A model generated the notes under the pieces. It saw nothing but the letters and a program-made list of their open reading frames with translations, did no database searches and had not been told where the DNA came from. Positions 9,436 through 19,828 of a stretch of 64,000 nt of DNA are shown piece by piece; position 1 is the first letter of the stretch, and the number at the start of each line of letters is the position of its first letter. The position numbers were made by a program, and so were the translations under genes. The DNA lies in contig RDZY01000017.1 of the NCBI GenBank assembly GCA_004294135.1, positions 1-64,000 on the forward strand, in the 5' to 3' direction. The DNA is from Sphingobacteriia bacterium (GTDB lineage: Bacteria; Bacteroidota; Bacteroidia; Chitinophagales; Chitinophagaceae).

Positions 9436-9966
9436 TTAATACACGCAATTGATTTCAGCATTCACTTGATTGGTTACAGTTGCAGCGTCAATATTGAAGT
9501 CTTTCATTACAATAATGAATTGTGCATTCGCAGTTAGTTTGCCTGCTTTAACCGAAATAATTCCGTTAACGGTAATTGGTTTTGTTACGCCATGAAGGGT
9601 AAGATTGCCTTTGACTGCTACTTTATAGTTACCGTTTTTGGTGAAATCAACCGTTTTAATATTGGTAATATTCCCTTTAAAATCGGCACGGGGAAACTGA
9701 TTACTTTGCAGATAATCGTTGTTAAAATGAGTTTGCATTTCGGCGTAAGCAAATTTAAATCCTTTCAGGAGTAGGCTAAAGCTGATTTCTCCTTTATCGC
9801 TAAGGCGGCTCACCACTTCATTGTTCACCGCAGTCACGTCTTCATCTTTTTGGGCTGTAAAACTTATTTTACCATTTCTGGTGCCATAAATTTTTTGTGC
9901 ATTCACCGAACTACTTGCTAAAAGCACTACCACAACTAAGCCGAATATTTTTTTCATTTTCATCAT
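9436..9966 (-). CDS. YceI family protein
   Basis: Signal peptide followed by a YceI-like pattern: FNNDYLQSNQFPRADFKGNITN...KGNLTLHGVTKPITVNGIISV. Confidence 0.85.
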   Translation of the reverse strand: MMKMKKIFGLVVVVLLASSSVNAQKIYGTRNGKISFTAQKDEDVTAVNNEVVSRLSDKGEISFSLLLKGFKFAYAEMQTHFNNDYLQSNQFPRADFKGNITNIKTVDFTKNGNYKVAVKGNLTLHGVTKPITVNGIISVKAGKLTANAQFIIVMKDFNIDAATVTNQVNAEINCVY

Positions 9967-9995
9967 TTTATTTATAAATAGCTACCGTTCACCGT

Positions 9996-10421
9996 CTAAG
10001 GCTTCACACCCACCAATACACCCTCGTTCACCACTACATTGGCATCGGGAATATACCCGGTACAAATTCCTTTAAAAGTGATGGTGCTGCTGGGTTTTAG
10101 CTCGCCGGGATGGGTTTTAAATGTGCAGTTGATTACAAAAAATGGGTCGTCGGTTTTAAAATTTACGACGGATTGTCCATCTTGGTTGGTACTTTGATCT
10201 AGTACTTCACCACTGAGTTCAATGGCTTTATCGAGATATAGCGCATTGGCTGCAACTTCATCGGCCTTGAAAGCGTTAAAAAGTTGCTGGGCGGTCATTT
10301 TAACCCCCGCTTCGCTGGTCACGTCCCGATGTGGTTTGGTGAAAATTCGGTAGACCATGATGCTACCGATTAATGCCGCAATAGTTGCGAGTATAAGAAT
10401 GATTTTAGTCCACTTTTTCAT
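9996..10421 (-). CDS. OB-fold tRNA_anti-like protein
   Basis: MTAQQLFNAFKADEVAANALYLDKAIELSGEVLDQ...TITFKGICTGYIPDANVVVNEGVLV resembles tRNA_anti-like family proteins. Confidence 0.65.
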   Translation of the reverse strand: MKKWTKIILILATIAALIGSIMVYRIFTKPHRDVTSEAGVKMTAQQLFNAFKADEVAANALYLDKAIELSGEVLDQSTNQDGQSVVNFKTDDPFFVINCTFKTHPGELKPSSTITFKGICTGYIPDANVVVNEGVLVGVKP

Positions 10422-10492
10422 TGAATAACTAATTAATGTTTAAACAGCAAATATAGACACCCTAACTCAAACAGCTTTTAATGATTGCCAAC

Positions 10493-11107
10493 TTATTTCA
10501 CATATTGTTGAACTGGCAATCGGTTGGCAATACTTCTGGCCAGCGTCATTTCATCTGCATACTCCAATTCTCCGCCAAAGGCAATACCCCTGGCAATGGT
10601 GGTTACTCGGCAGGTCAAGTGACTTATTTTTTTTTGTATATAATAAATGGTAGTATCGCCTTGTATATTGGGACTAAGCGCAAATACCAGTTCCTCTACT
10701 GCTTCTTTTCCAATTCTATTTACGAGCGACTCAATGGTGAGTTGGTCGGGCCCCACACCATCAAGCGGTGAGATAATACCTCCAAGCACGTGGTAGGTTC
10801 CATTGAATTGCTGGGTGGTTTCTACGGCAATCACATCTCTAATATTTTCTACCACACAAATCACTTGTTGATTTCGCATAGAATTGGCGCAGATAGAACA
10901 GATATCGCCATCGCTGATATTGTGGCAACGCTGACAAAATTTAATTTCGTTTCGCATCCGTGCAATCGTTTCCCCAAATAATTGAACCTCATTAATATCC
11001 TGTTTTAATAGATGCAATACGAGTCGCAATGCCGTTTTTTTACCGATTCCCGGTAGCTTGGTAAATTGTGCTACAGCATTTTCAAGTAATGAGGAGGGGA
11101 GTTGCAT
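10493..11107 (-). CDS. recR: Recombination protein RecR
   Basis: FTKLPGIGKKTALRLVLHLL; zinc finger CQRCHNISDGDICSIC; Toprim VICVVENIRDVIAVE. Confidence 0.96.
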   Translation of the reverse strand: MQLPSSLLENAVAQFTKLPGIGKKTALRLVLHLLKQDINEVQLFGETIARMRNEIKFCQRCHNISDGDICSICANSMRNQQVICVVENIRDVIAVETTQQFNGTYHVLGGIISPLDGVGPDQLTIESLVNRIGKEAVEELVFALSPNIQGDTTIYYIQKKISHLTCRVTTIARGIAFGGELEYADEMTLARSIANRLPVQQYVK

Positions 11108-11144
11108 AATGTAAAGATAATCGGTTTACTTTGCGCTTCAAGTT

Positions 11145-12221
11145 TTGAATATGAAGCTGTACAATTTTAATTCAGGTCCTTCTATTTTACCCCAGCCCGT
11201 TTTGGAGCAGGCGGCCGCTGCCATCCTTAATTTTAATGAAACGGGGTTGTCGCTGCTCGAAATTGGTCACCGTACCGCATGGTTTCAAGAAATTTTACAA
11301 GAAGCAAAAGATTCAGTGAAAAAACTGATGCAGTTGGATGATTCCTATGAAATATTATTTTTACATGGGGGCGCAACTACACAGTTTATGCAAGTGCCTA
11401 TGAATTTATTGAATGAAAACGATACGGCTGCTTATTGCGATAATGGCACTTGGGGTAATAAAGCAGTGAAAGAAGCCCGTTTATTCGGTAATGTTAATGT
11501 AGTGGCAGATAGCAGCGATAGGCAGTATCAATATATTAATAAAGGGTTTAATATTCCATCCGATTCGGTTTACCTCCACCTTACTTCTAATAATACGGTA
11601 GAAGGAACCCAATGGCATCAATTTCCCGAAACCAATACCCCATTGATTGCTGATATGAGCAGTGATATCTTTAGCAGGCCTACCCCTTTTAATCAATTCT
11701 CACTTATTTATGCAGGTGCCCAGAAAAATATGGGTGCTGCAGGTGTTAATTTGGTAGTAGTAAAAAAAGATATATTAGGAAAACTTACCCGGAAAATTCC
11801 TACCATCATGAATTACCAGAAACATATTGAAGCTGGTTCTCTCATGAATACGCCACCCGTATTTGCGGTATATGTAAGCATGCTTACGCTTAAATGGATC
11901 ATACAAGAAGGTGGCTTGGAAGAAATGGGTAAAAGAAATCGAGCCAAATCTGCTTTGCTCTATCATACGATCGACTCATTACCGCTCTTTCATGCACCTA
12001 TTGCAAAAGAAGATAGGAGTGAAATGAACGCAGTATTCTTCTTAAATAACCCTGCTTTGGAAGCACCATTTTTGGATTTGTGCAAAAAAGAAGGGATGAT
12101 TGGGGTGAAAGGATACAGAACCGTAGGTGGAGTAAGGGTGAGCATGTACAACGCCTTACCGCTAGAATCGGTAGCGGTTTTCTGTGGGCTGATGCATGAT
12201 TTTGCCCAGCAGCATGGATAA
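11145..12221 (+). CDS. serC: Phosphoserine aminotransferase
   Basis: YNFNSGPSILPQPVLEQAA...LFLHGGATTQFMQVPMNLL...YAGAQKNMGAAGVNLVVV. Confidence 0.95.
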   Translation: MNMKLYNFNSGPSILPQPVLEQAAAAILNFNETGLSLLEIGHRTAWFQEILQEAKDSVKKLMQLDDSYEILFLHGGATTQFMQVPMNLLNENDTAAYCDNGTWGNKAVKEARLFGNVNVVADSSDRQYQYINKGFNIPSDSVYLHLTSNNTVEGTQWHQFPETNTPLIADMSSDIFSRPTPFNQFSLIYAGAQKNMGAAGVNLVVVKKDILGKLTRKIPTIMNYQKHIEAGSLMNTPPVFAVYVSMLTLKWIIQEGGLEEMGKRNRAKSALLYHTIDSLPLFHAPIAKEDRSEMNAVFFLNNPALEAPFLDLCKKEGMIGVKGYRTVGGVRVSMYNALPLESVAVFCGLMHDFAQQHG

Positions 12222-12277
12222 TACAATGTTTATACGATTAGTTTTCTTTTGTTAACGTATTCAACGATATTTGCAAC

Positions 12278-13513
12278 ATGGCAATCATTCAACCTTTCAA
12301 GGCTTTGCGTCCCCAGCCTCAACTGGCTAAGCAAGTAGCAAGTCTACCTTATGATGTACTCAATAGTGCAGAAGCTAAAATAGCCGCACAAGGAAATTCG
12401 TATTCCTTTTTGCACATCACTAAAAGTGAAATTGACCTCTCTGATAAAATAGATATACACGCTCCAGCAGTTTATTTACAAGCAAAAGACAACCTAGACG
12501 CTTTTATTAAAAGAGATGTTTTATTTAGGGAATCTAAAGAGTGCTATTATATTTATCAATTGGTAATGAATGGAAGAAGTCAGACTGGATTGGTATGCGT
12601 TAGCAGTGTGGATGATTATGAAAATGATATTATTAAAAAGCATGAATTTACCCGTCCCGAAAAAGAACAGGATCGGATCAACCATATTAAAGTTTCTGGT
12701 GCCCAAACAGGTAATGTTTTTTTAGCTTATCGCAATCATACTGCCATAGATGCGTTGATTGATGGATGGAAATTATCAAAATCTCCTCAGTACGATTTTA
12801 AAGCAGAAGATGGTATTCAACATAGTATTTGGATTGTAAACGATTCTAAAATGGTGGAATCCATCACTACTATTTTCAACAATGAAATTCCTTGTACATA
12901 TATTGCTGATGGTCACCACAGAGCAGCTTCTGCCGCAAAAGTAAGAACGCAGTTGGGCGACAAAGCTGGGCCTGCCGCCAACTATTTTTTAACCACTTTA
13001 TTTCCTTCCAACCAGTTGTATATCATGGATTATAACCGCGTAGTGAAAGATCTTAACGGGTTATCAGCGGAAGCGTTTATTGCTGCAGTAGAAGTTTCAT
13101 TTGAAGTAACACCATTGGGCAAACAAACCTACCGACCAGAAGAACTCCATACTATTGGCTTATATATTGAAACACAATGGTATAAACTAAAAGCAAAAGC
13201 GGGTACTTATACCAATGATCCAATTGGAGTATTGGATGTAAGTATTCTGCAAGAAAAAATACTCGGCCCCATTCTAGGTATTATGGATCAGCGTACTGAT
13301 AAGCGCATTGATTTTGTAGGTGGTATTCGTGGCTTAACTGCTTTGGAACAAAGGGTAGACAGTGGTGAAATGGCCGCTGCATTCAGCCTTTATCCTGTTA
13401 CCATCGATCAACTTTTTACCATAGCTGATAGTGGAAATGTAATGCCTCCTAAAAGTACTTGGTTTGAGCCAAAACTTAGAGACGGCCTGCTTACACATTT
13501 GATTGTAGATTAA
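12278..13513 (+). CDS. DUF1015 family protein
   Basis: MAIIQPFKALRPQPQLAKQVASLPYDVLNSAEA...YIADGHHRAASAAKVR. Confidence 0.9.
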   Translation: MAIIQPFKALRPQPQLAKQVASLPYDVLNSAEAKIAAQGNSYSFLHITKSEIDLSDKIDIHAPAVYLQAKDNLDAFIKRDVLFRESKECYYIYQLVMNGRSQTGLVCVSSVDDYENDIIKKHEFTRPEKEQDRINHIKVSGAQTGNVFLAYRNHTAIDALIDGWKLSKSPQYDFKAEDGIQHSIWIVNDSKMVESITTIFNNEIPCTYIADGHHRAASAAKVRTQLGDKAGPAANYFLTTLFPSNQLYIMDYNRVVKDLNGLSAEAFIAAVEVSFEVTPLGKQTYRPEELHTIGLYIETQWYKLKAKAGTYTNDPIGVLDVSILQEKILGPILGIMDQRTDKRIDFVGGIRGLTALEQRVDSGEMAAAFSLYPVTIDQLFTIADSGNVMPPKSTWFEPKLRDGLLTHLIVD

Positions 13514-13661
13514 GCCAATCTGTAAGTTGATTTTTGAAAAATTAAAGGTTATTCAATTATTCACTTTTTTATTTGTTGATATTTCCCTAATTTAATAGCC
13601 CAGATTAGGAAATATTCCAGATGAATTGTATTTGGCAATTGCAATTAATAACCGATTCTAT

Positions 13662-15446
13662 ATGACTACAAAACGCCTTTTCGATTGTATTGATTACCAG
13701 CTTACCCATTTTCCCAAAAATGATATGCTTGCGGCGAAAGAAAATGGCCAATGGCGTGGATACAGTACACGAGAAGTAGCAGATACGGTGAATAAATTCA
13801 GTGCTGGCTTAATTTCATTAGGCGTAAATGCCAATGATTTTACACCTGAGCATAGTGATAAAATTGCCATCATCAGTAATAATAGACCCGAATGGGTATT
13901 TACTGATTTGGCCATACAGCAGATAGGTGCCATACTGGTGCCTGTTTATCCCACTACCAACCCTATTGAGTTGCAGTTCATATTAAATGATGCTGCTGTA
14001 AAATATATTTTTGTAAGCAGTGAAGACCTTTTGGTGAAAATAAACAGCATCATTCATCAAATTCCTTCTATAAAAGCGGTGTATACATTCGATCGTATAG
14101 CAAGCGCATTGCATTGGTCTGAAATAACCAATCTTGCAACATCCGAATTACTCGAACAGGTTAATAGCATTAAAGCATCAATTCCAGAAGAACAAGTGGC
14201 TACCATTATTTATACGTCGGGAACTACTGGAACACCCAAAGGCGTTATGCTTACGCATAAGAATATTCGCACCAATGTGCATTTTTCCAAGCAAAGTTTT
14301 CCTTTTGTAGACGCTCCTGAATCTAAAGTACTTAGCTTTCTCCCACTGAATCATATTTTTGAAAAAACAGTTACCTATATTTACTTATTCAGTGGTATCA
14401 GTATTTACTATGCAGAAAGTCTCGAAACTATTGGTGACAACCTTAAAGATATAAAGCCGAATGGATTTTCTACCGTTCCAAGACTGCTTGAAAAAGTTTT
14501 CGAAAAAATAATGACCAAGGGCAATGAGCTTAAAGGAATCAAAAGAAAATTATTCTTCTGGGCGGTTGACTTGGCAGAGAAATACGATAATAGAATCAGT
14601 GGTGGTGCATGGTATAATCTGCAACTAGCAATTGCAAAAAAGCTTATTTTTTCGAAATGGAGAGCGGCATTGGGGGGTAATATTTCTTACATTATAACAG
14701 GCGGAGCCGCTTGCCAAATAAAACTGTTGCGAATTTTTAATGCAGCTGGTGTACCAGTATATGAGGGTTATGGCCCCACCGAAAATAGTCCCGTTATATG
14801 CGTTAATCGTCAAGAAAATGGTGGAATGAAATTTGGCACTGTGGGCCCACCAATTGCGGGTATTGAAGTGAAATTAGCTGAAGATGGAGAAATATTAGTA
14901 ACTGGCCCTTGTGTAATGAAAGGCTATTACAAACGTCCCGATTTAACAGCCGAAACAATTGTAGATGGATGGCTGCTTACAGGTGATATTGGGGTATGGG
15001 ATGAGTCGAAATTTTTAAAGATTACCGATCGAAAAAAAGAACTCTTTAAAACCAGTGGTGGTAAATATGTAGCTCCTCAACCCATTGAAAATAAATTAAA
15101 GGAAAGTCCCTTTATTGAACAAGTGATGGTGGTGGGTGCAGAGAAAAAATTTGTTGGAGCACTTATTATCCCTTCCTTTACAAGTTTGCAAGAATGGATG
15201 AAGGAAAATGATATTGCTTTTACTACATGTGAAGAAGCAGTAAATAACCCAAAAGTACTTGAACTGTATCGTGAATTGGTGGAGCGTTTTAATCAATTTT
15301 TTAACCATGTAGAGCAAATTAAGAAATTTGAATTATTACCCAGAGAATGGACCATTGAGACGGGAGAAATGACTCCTAAAATGAGTTTAAAAAGAAAAGT
15401 AGTTATGGAAAAATTTAAAGCCGCTATTGAGCGAATATATGCCTGA
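13662..15446 (+). CDS. Long-chain acyl-CoA synthetase (AMP-binding)
   Basis: IIYTSGTTGTPKGVMLTHKN; YGPTENSPVICVN; ITDRKKELFKTSGGKYVAPQPIEN. Confidence 0.93.
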   Translation: MTTKRLFDCIDYQLTHFPKNDMLAAKENGQWRGYSTREVADTVNKFSAGLISLGVNANDFTPEHSDKIAIISNNRPEWVFTDLAIQQIGAILVPVYPTTNPIELQFILNDAAVKYIFVSSEDLLVKINSIIHQIPSIKAVYTFDRIASALHWSEITNLATSELLEQVNSIKASIPEEQVATIIYTSGTTGTPKGVMLTHKNIRTNVHFSKQSFPFVDAPESKVLSFLPLNHIFEKTVTYIYLFSGISIYYAESLETIGDNLKDIKPNGFSTVPRLLEKVFEKIMTKGNELKGIKRKLFFWAVDLAEKYDNRISGGAWYNLQLAIAKKLIFSKWRAALGGNISYIITGGAACQIKLLRIFNAAGVPVYEGYGPTENSPVICVNRQENGGMKFGTVGPPIAGIEVKLAEDGEILVTGPCVMKGYYKRPDLTAETIVDGWLLTGDIGVWDESKFLKITDRKKELFKTSGGKYVAPQPIENKLKESPFIEQVMVVGAEKKFVGALIIPSFTSLQEWMKENDIAFTTCEEAVNNPKVLELYRELVERFNQFFNHVEQIKKFELLPREWTIETGEMTPKMSLKRKVVMEKFKAAIERIYA

Positions 15447-16890
15447 TTCTAGTTCCTTATTATTACGCATACTTGTTATTGAAGACAATCCTGTAGATCT
15501 CCTTATATTGGAAGGCTTGCTTTGGAAAACTCGGCTACCCATTGATAAAGTGTTTAGAGCCGATAGAAATGCTGATGCCATTGCTATAATAGAGAAGGAA
15601 GAACCTAGTTTAATTTTACTCGATCTAACACTGGCAGACAGTACAGGATTGGATTCTTACAATCAAATTAATAGATACGCTGGTGCAATACCAGTTATAG
15701 TTTTAACGGGACTAGCAGATATGGACATGGCGTTAGAAACTATGGCTAATGGGGCACAAGATTACTTGGTTAAAGGGGAGTTCGACGAAAAATTACTTTC
15801 AAAATCTATTCAATACAGTATTGAGCGTAAGAAAAATTTAGAAAATATTAGGGTAAGTAGGGAACAATACAGTAGTTTGTTTTATTACAATCCAATGGCT
15901 ATTTATGTATGGGATTTGGCAACGCATAAAATTTTGGAAGTGAATGCCATGGCAGAAAAAGAGTATGGGTATACATTAGAGCAGTTTTTAAAATTAACCA
16001 TTTGGGAACTGCGAGCTCCATCACATTTCGGTAGGCTGAAAAAATTTATCCAAAAAATTACCGAGAGCTCAGAAATGAAGAGCGGAGGCACTTGGGAGCA
16101 TATTACTAAAAGCGGGAAACAAGTTTTTATGGATATATCTTCTCATCGCCTACAATACAATGGTAGAAATGCGGTGATGGCGATTGCCAATAATATTACT
16201 GATAAATTATTGCTTGAGAGCAAGTTGGAAGAAGAGCGACAAGCTAAACAAAAAGAAATTACAGAAGCCGTAATTCATACACAGGAAAAAGAGCGACACG
16301 ATATAAGTAAAGAATTACATGATAATGTAAACCAACAGCTTACTGTAGCCATGATGTATATAGCTTCTGCAGAAAAAAAACACGCTGGGGGATCTGAATT
16401 ATTGAAACAATCTGCCGAATTTATTTTACACGCAATTGAAGAAATCAGAAGCTTATCTAAAGGATTGGTTACTCCATTAATTAAAGATTTTGGATTAGTT
16501 AAAGCCATTGACAGTATTCTAGATGATCTCACTGCGGTGAAGGAAATGGGTATTGAATTTATTTCAGACACATTTATAGAAGATGATATAAATTATGATT
16601 TCAAGTTGAGTATTTTTAGAATTATACAAGAGCAAGTAAGCAATATTTTGAAACATTCCAAAGCAGCTTCACTCAAAATTGAATTGGGTAGGAATATGCA
16701 AAGTATTTATTTGTCCATCAATGATAATGGTATTGGATTTGACCTTTCTTCACAGAAAAAAGGAATCGGCTTGTATAATATTACCAGCCGGGTTGAATTA
16801 TTTAATGGTTCAATCAGCATACATACCGCGCCTACTTCTGGATGTGCCATGCATATTAGTTTTCCAATTACTAAGAACCTGATGCGTTAA
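15439..16890 (+). CDS. Response regulator receiver - PAS - histidine kinase protein
   Basis: N-terminal receiver (LVIEDNPVDLLILEGLL...LILLDLTLADSTGLD), PAS region, HisKA_3-like ERHDISKELHDNVNQQLTVAMMYI and HATPase DNGIGFDLSSQKKGIGLYNITSRV. Confidence 0.85.
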   Translation: MPDSSSLLLRILVIEDNPVDLLILEGLLWKTRLPIDKVFRADRNADAIAIIEKEEPSLILLDLTLADSTGLDSYNQINRYAGAIPVIVLTGLADMDMALETMANGAQDYLVKGEFDEKLLSKSIQYSIERKKNLENIRVSREQYSSLFYYNPMAIYVWDLATHKILEVNAMAEKEYGYTLEQFLKLTIWELRAPSHFGRLKKFIQKITESSEMKSGGTWEHITKSGKQVFMDISSHRLQYNGRNAVMAIANNITDKLLLESKLEEERQAKQKEITEAVIHTQEKERHDISKELHDNVNQQLTVAMMYIASAEKKHAGGSELLKQSAEFILHAIEEIRSLSKGLVTPLIKDFGLVKAIDSILDDLTAVKEMGIEFISDTFIEDDINYDFKLSIFRIIQEQVSNILKHSKAASLKIELGRNMQSIYLSINDNGIGFDLSSQKKGIGLYNITSRVELFNGSISIHTAPTSGCAMHISFPITKNLMR

Positions 16891-18436
16891 CTCTTTTTTT
16901 TGCTTCCAGAAATTTTTGGCGGATAATGCTCTGTACAGGCTTACGCTGAATTTTACTCTCTAGCCAAGAAATAATATCTAGATACATAAATGCCCTTGTC
17001 TCCATTCTATCATTCACCATTGACTTCAAGGCGAATAATAATTTTTCAAACAAAGGTTTTACTTTATTTGCGGGTGTTCTAAATGCTTGTCGCAAAAACC
17101 CAAATATGGCTTCTTCTGCCGCACTAAGGTTCTGCATTTTATACATAAAACGATACACCGATTTGAGTAAGTATTCCAATAAGTCGGTATTCCCCAATTC
17201 ATAGTGGGCAATTAAATGTAATAACCTGGCATAGCATTGTAAATCGGTTCTTAAATCTACTTTCCAGTTGATGATTTTATTGAGATAGTCGATGCTTTTT
17301 GCAGCATCTCCACTACCAAAATATAGGGAAGCTATTTTGTAATAAAAAACGAGTATACGGTGGCGGTCGAGGTATATTTCAAAATATTTTAATTGCGCTT
17401 CAATTTCTGGTACCAATACCAAACCCTTGCTAAATGTACCTTCCATAAAATGCTTATTCAGTTTTGCAGTATACAAATAAGTGAAGCATTGCACTTGGTT
17501 ATTGGTATTTTCTTGTACTACCGGTGTTTGTATAAACTGCTCAAAAATTTGAATGGTTTCATTAAACTTAGGATAGTTTCTTAAATCAAAATGAGCCCCA
17601 AGTAAGTTGTGCATCCCTTTTATATAATGCACTGTTTCCACCTCAATCATTTTGGGTTCAGCATAAAATAAATCTACCCATTTCTGACAATATCTGTAAT
17701 ATAACAAAAATTCTTGGGTAATAAATGCATACCAACAATAACATTGGTACAGATACATTTTTTCGTAAAACCCTTGATATTGCACTGTTTCATGTAAAAA
17801 AGGGTGATTGAAATAAATATCCAATGCTTTTTTATCGGCTTCATTTCTGGCGTGCCCATTTTTTATATACCAGCCATATAAAAGCAATGATAAATTAGAA
17901 AGGGTACTGATGATGGAAAGGCGTTCATTGGTGTCTTCAACTTCACGACAAAGTATTTCTGCCCTATCCTGCATACTACGGGTGATATGTAAGGCTTCAA
18001 TTTTTTTCTCTAAAAACAATACCTGAAGTATATAAGTTACCTGATTATTTATTTTTGCAAGTTCTTTAACTCGATCCAATATTTTCAAACTTTGCAGATA
18101 GAGCCCCTTATTGTAGAGAATTCTAGCAAAATCTAGTTGTTCGTGTAATTGAAGATCTATATTATCTACCTGCCTTAGCAATCTTACGCTGCTGAGTATT
18201 TCTTGGTATAAATGAGCTTTTAAATTAGAGAGCTGTGCCTTTTGAATGCTCGGATTTTTTTTCAACAGCATCAATTCATCATACTGCTTCATTTTATCAA
18301 TTGCATCAAATAGCTGAATCACTTTAAGGTTACCCGAGGCGCTATTTCGGGTCATATAAAGCTTGAAATTGCGCTTTTCGGCTCTTTCAAGCGATTGAAT
18401 CAGTTGAAATAATGCATCTGTAGATCGGTTGGGCAT
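16871..18436 (-). CDS. Hypothetical helical-repeat (TPR-like) protein
   Basis: Long intact 521-aa alpha-helical ORF, no catalytic motif recognised; convergent overlap with the upstream signalling gene. Confidence 0.6.
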   Translation of the reverse strand: MPNRSTDALFQLIQSLERAEKRNFKLYMTRNSASGNLKVIQLFDAIDKMKQYDELMLLKKNPSIQKAQLSNLKAHLYQEILSSVRLLRQVDNIDLQLHEQLDFARILYNKGLYLQSLKILDRVKELAKINNQVTYILQVLFLEKKIEALHITRSMQDRAEILCREVEDTNERLSIISTLSNLSLLLYGWYIKNGHARNEADKKALDIYFNHPFLHETVQYQGFYEKMYLYQCYCWYAFITQEFLLYYRYCQKWVDLFYAEPKMIEVETVHYIKGMHNLLGAHFDLRNYPKFNETIQIFEQFIQTPVVQENTNNQVQCFTYLYTAKLNKHFMEGTFSKGLVLVPEIEAQLKYFEIYLDRHRILVFYYKIASLYFGSGDAAKSIDYLNKIINWKVDLRTDLQCYARLLHLIAHYELGNTDLLEYLLKSVYRFMYKMQNLSAAEEAIFGFLRQAFRTPANKVKPLFEKLLFALKSMVNDRMETRAFMYLDIISWLESKIQRKPVQSIIRQKFLEAKKRVNASGS

Positions 18437-18451
18437 CGTAATTCATTTATA

Positions 18452-18618
18452 TTGAAACGCAATACCATATTCACTCTTAGTTATTTTACAATGGCTTTAA
18501 GAGTGTAAAATCAATACTGTTTTGTTTCAAAATCGAAGATAAGGCAAACTAAATTCGAATTTGACAGGCCGTACTATTGTTATTAAAGGCAATCAATAAC
18601 AATATTTACGCGCCTGTC
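18452..18618 (+). promoter_or_regulatory. Structured leader upstream of leuA (nested inverted repeats and terminator-like hairpin)
   Basis: TTGAAAC(18452)/GTTTCAA(18524), CACTCTTA(18472)/TAAGAGTG(18498); hairpin GACAGGC..ATTGTTATT / AATAACAAT..GCCTGTC at 18563-18618 followed by TTTT. Confidence 0.5.
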
Positions 18619-18649
18619 TTTTCATCTGCCTAATGTAAAATAAGCTAAT

Positions 18650-19816
18650 ATGGAACAGAAAGTCCACATTTTTGATACTACGCTTCGCGATGGTGAGCAA
18701 GTACCAGGTTGTAAGTTGAATACCAAAGAAAAACTAACGCTGGCACTGAAACTAGAAGAGCTGGGTGTTGATATTATTGAAGCTGGCTTTCCCATTTCCA
18801 GTCCCGGAGATTTTGAGTCGGTTTCACAAATTTCACGCATCATTAAAAATGCTACAGTTTGCGGCTTAACTCGTGCGGTACAAAAAGATATTGAAGTAGC
18901 CGCCGAAGCGCTAAAATATGCAGTGCGACCAAGAATACATACTGGTATTGGCACTTCTGATTTTCATATTAAGGCCAAATTTAACGCCACCCAAGATGAG
19001 ATTCTAGCACGCGCTATTCAGGCCGTTAAGTGGGCTAGAAATTTTACAGATGATGTAGAATTTTTTGCAGAAGACGCAGGTAGAACAGATGATCAGTACC
19101 TTGCAAGGGTGGTAGAAGCAGTTATTAAGGCAGGTGCAACAGTGGTGAATATACCCGATACAACAGGCTATTGCTTGCCCCATCAATATGGAGCAAAAAT
19201 TGCTTATTTAATGAACAATGTGCCCAATGTGGACAAAGCAATTCTTGCGTGTCACTGTCACAACGATTTGGGACTGGCCACTGCCAATTCTATCAGCGGT
19301 GCTATTAATGGTGCCCGTCAAATTGAGTGTACCATAAATGGACTGGGGGAACGCGCCGGAAATACTTCTTTAGAAGAAGTGGTGATGGTAATTCAGCAGC
19401 ACAAGCATTTGGGATTATTTACCAATATTAAAACGCAGATGTTGAATCCATTGAGCCGCGAAGTATCAGAAACTATGCGGGTTCCGGTTCAGCCGAATAA
19501 AGCCATTGTAGGAGCAAATGCATTTTCTCATTCCTCAGGAATTCACCAAGATGGTTTTTTAAAAAATGCGCAGACCTATGAAATCATCAGCCCTGATCAA
19601 GTGGGTGCAGATGGAAGCAAAATTGTATTAACCGCTCGGAGTGGAAGAAGTGCACTGGCTTATCGCTTTCAAAAAATAGGGTACGACTTTAATAGAGATG
19701 ATATTGATGCATTGTATCAACAGTTTTTAATAGTAGCGGATGGTCAAAAAGAAGTATTAGAACCAGACCTGATAGAGATGGCAAAAGTTCATTTATCTGC
19801 AAACGTAACCGCATAA
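18650..19816 (+). CDS. leuA: 2-isopropylmalate synthase
   Basis: [58 protein letters not shown]. Confidence 0.95.
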   Translation: MEQKVHIFDTTLRDGEQVPGCKLNTKEKLTLALKLEELGVDIIEAGFPISSPGDFESVSQISRIIKNATVCGLTRAVQKDIEVAAEALKYAVRPRIHTGIGTSDFHIKAKFNATQDEILARAIQAVKWARNFTDDVEFFAEDAGRTDDQYLARVVEAVIKAGATVVNIPDTTGYCLPHQYGAKIAYLMNNVPNVDKAILACHCHNDLGLATANSISGAINGARQIECTINGLGERAGNTSLEEVVMVIQQHKHLGLFTNIKTQMLNPLSREVSETMRVPVQPNKAIVGANAFSHSSGIHQDGFLKNAQTYEIISPDQVGADGSKIVLTARSGRSALAYRFQKIGYDFNRDDIDALYQQFLIVADGQKEVLEPDLIEMAKVHLSANVTA

Positions 19817-19828
19817 ATTAAGATCACA

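Noticed and set aside
14625-14813. Other short ORFs (<80 aa) across the core operons
   Set aside because: Shadow ORFs within confidently assigned CDSs.
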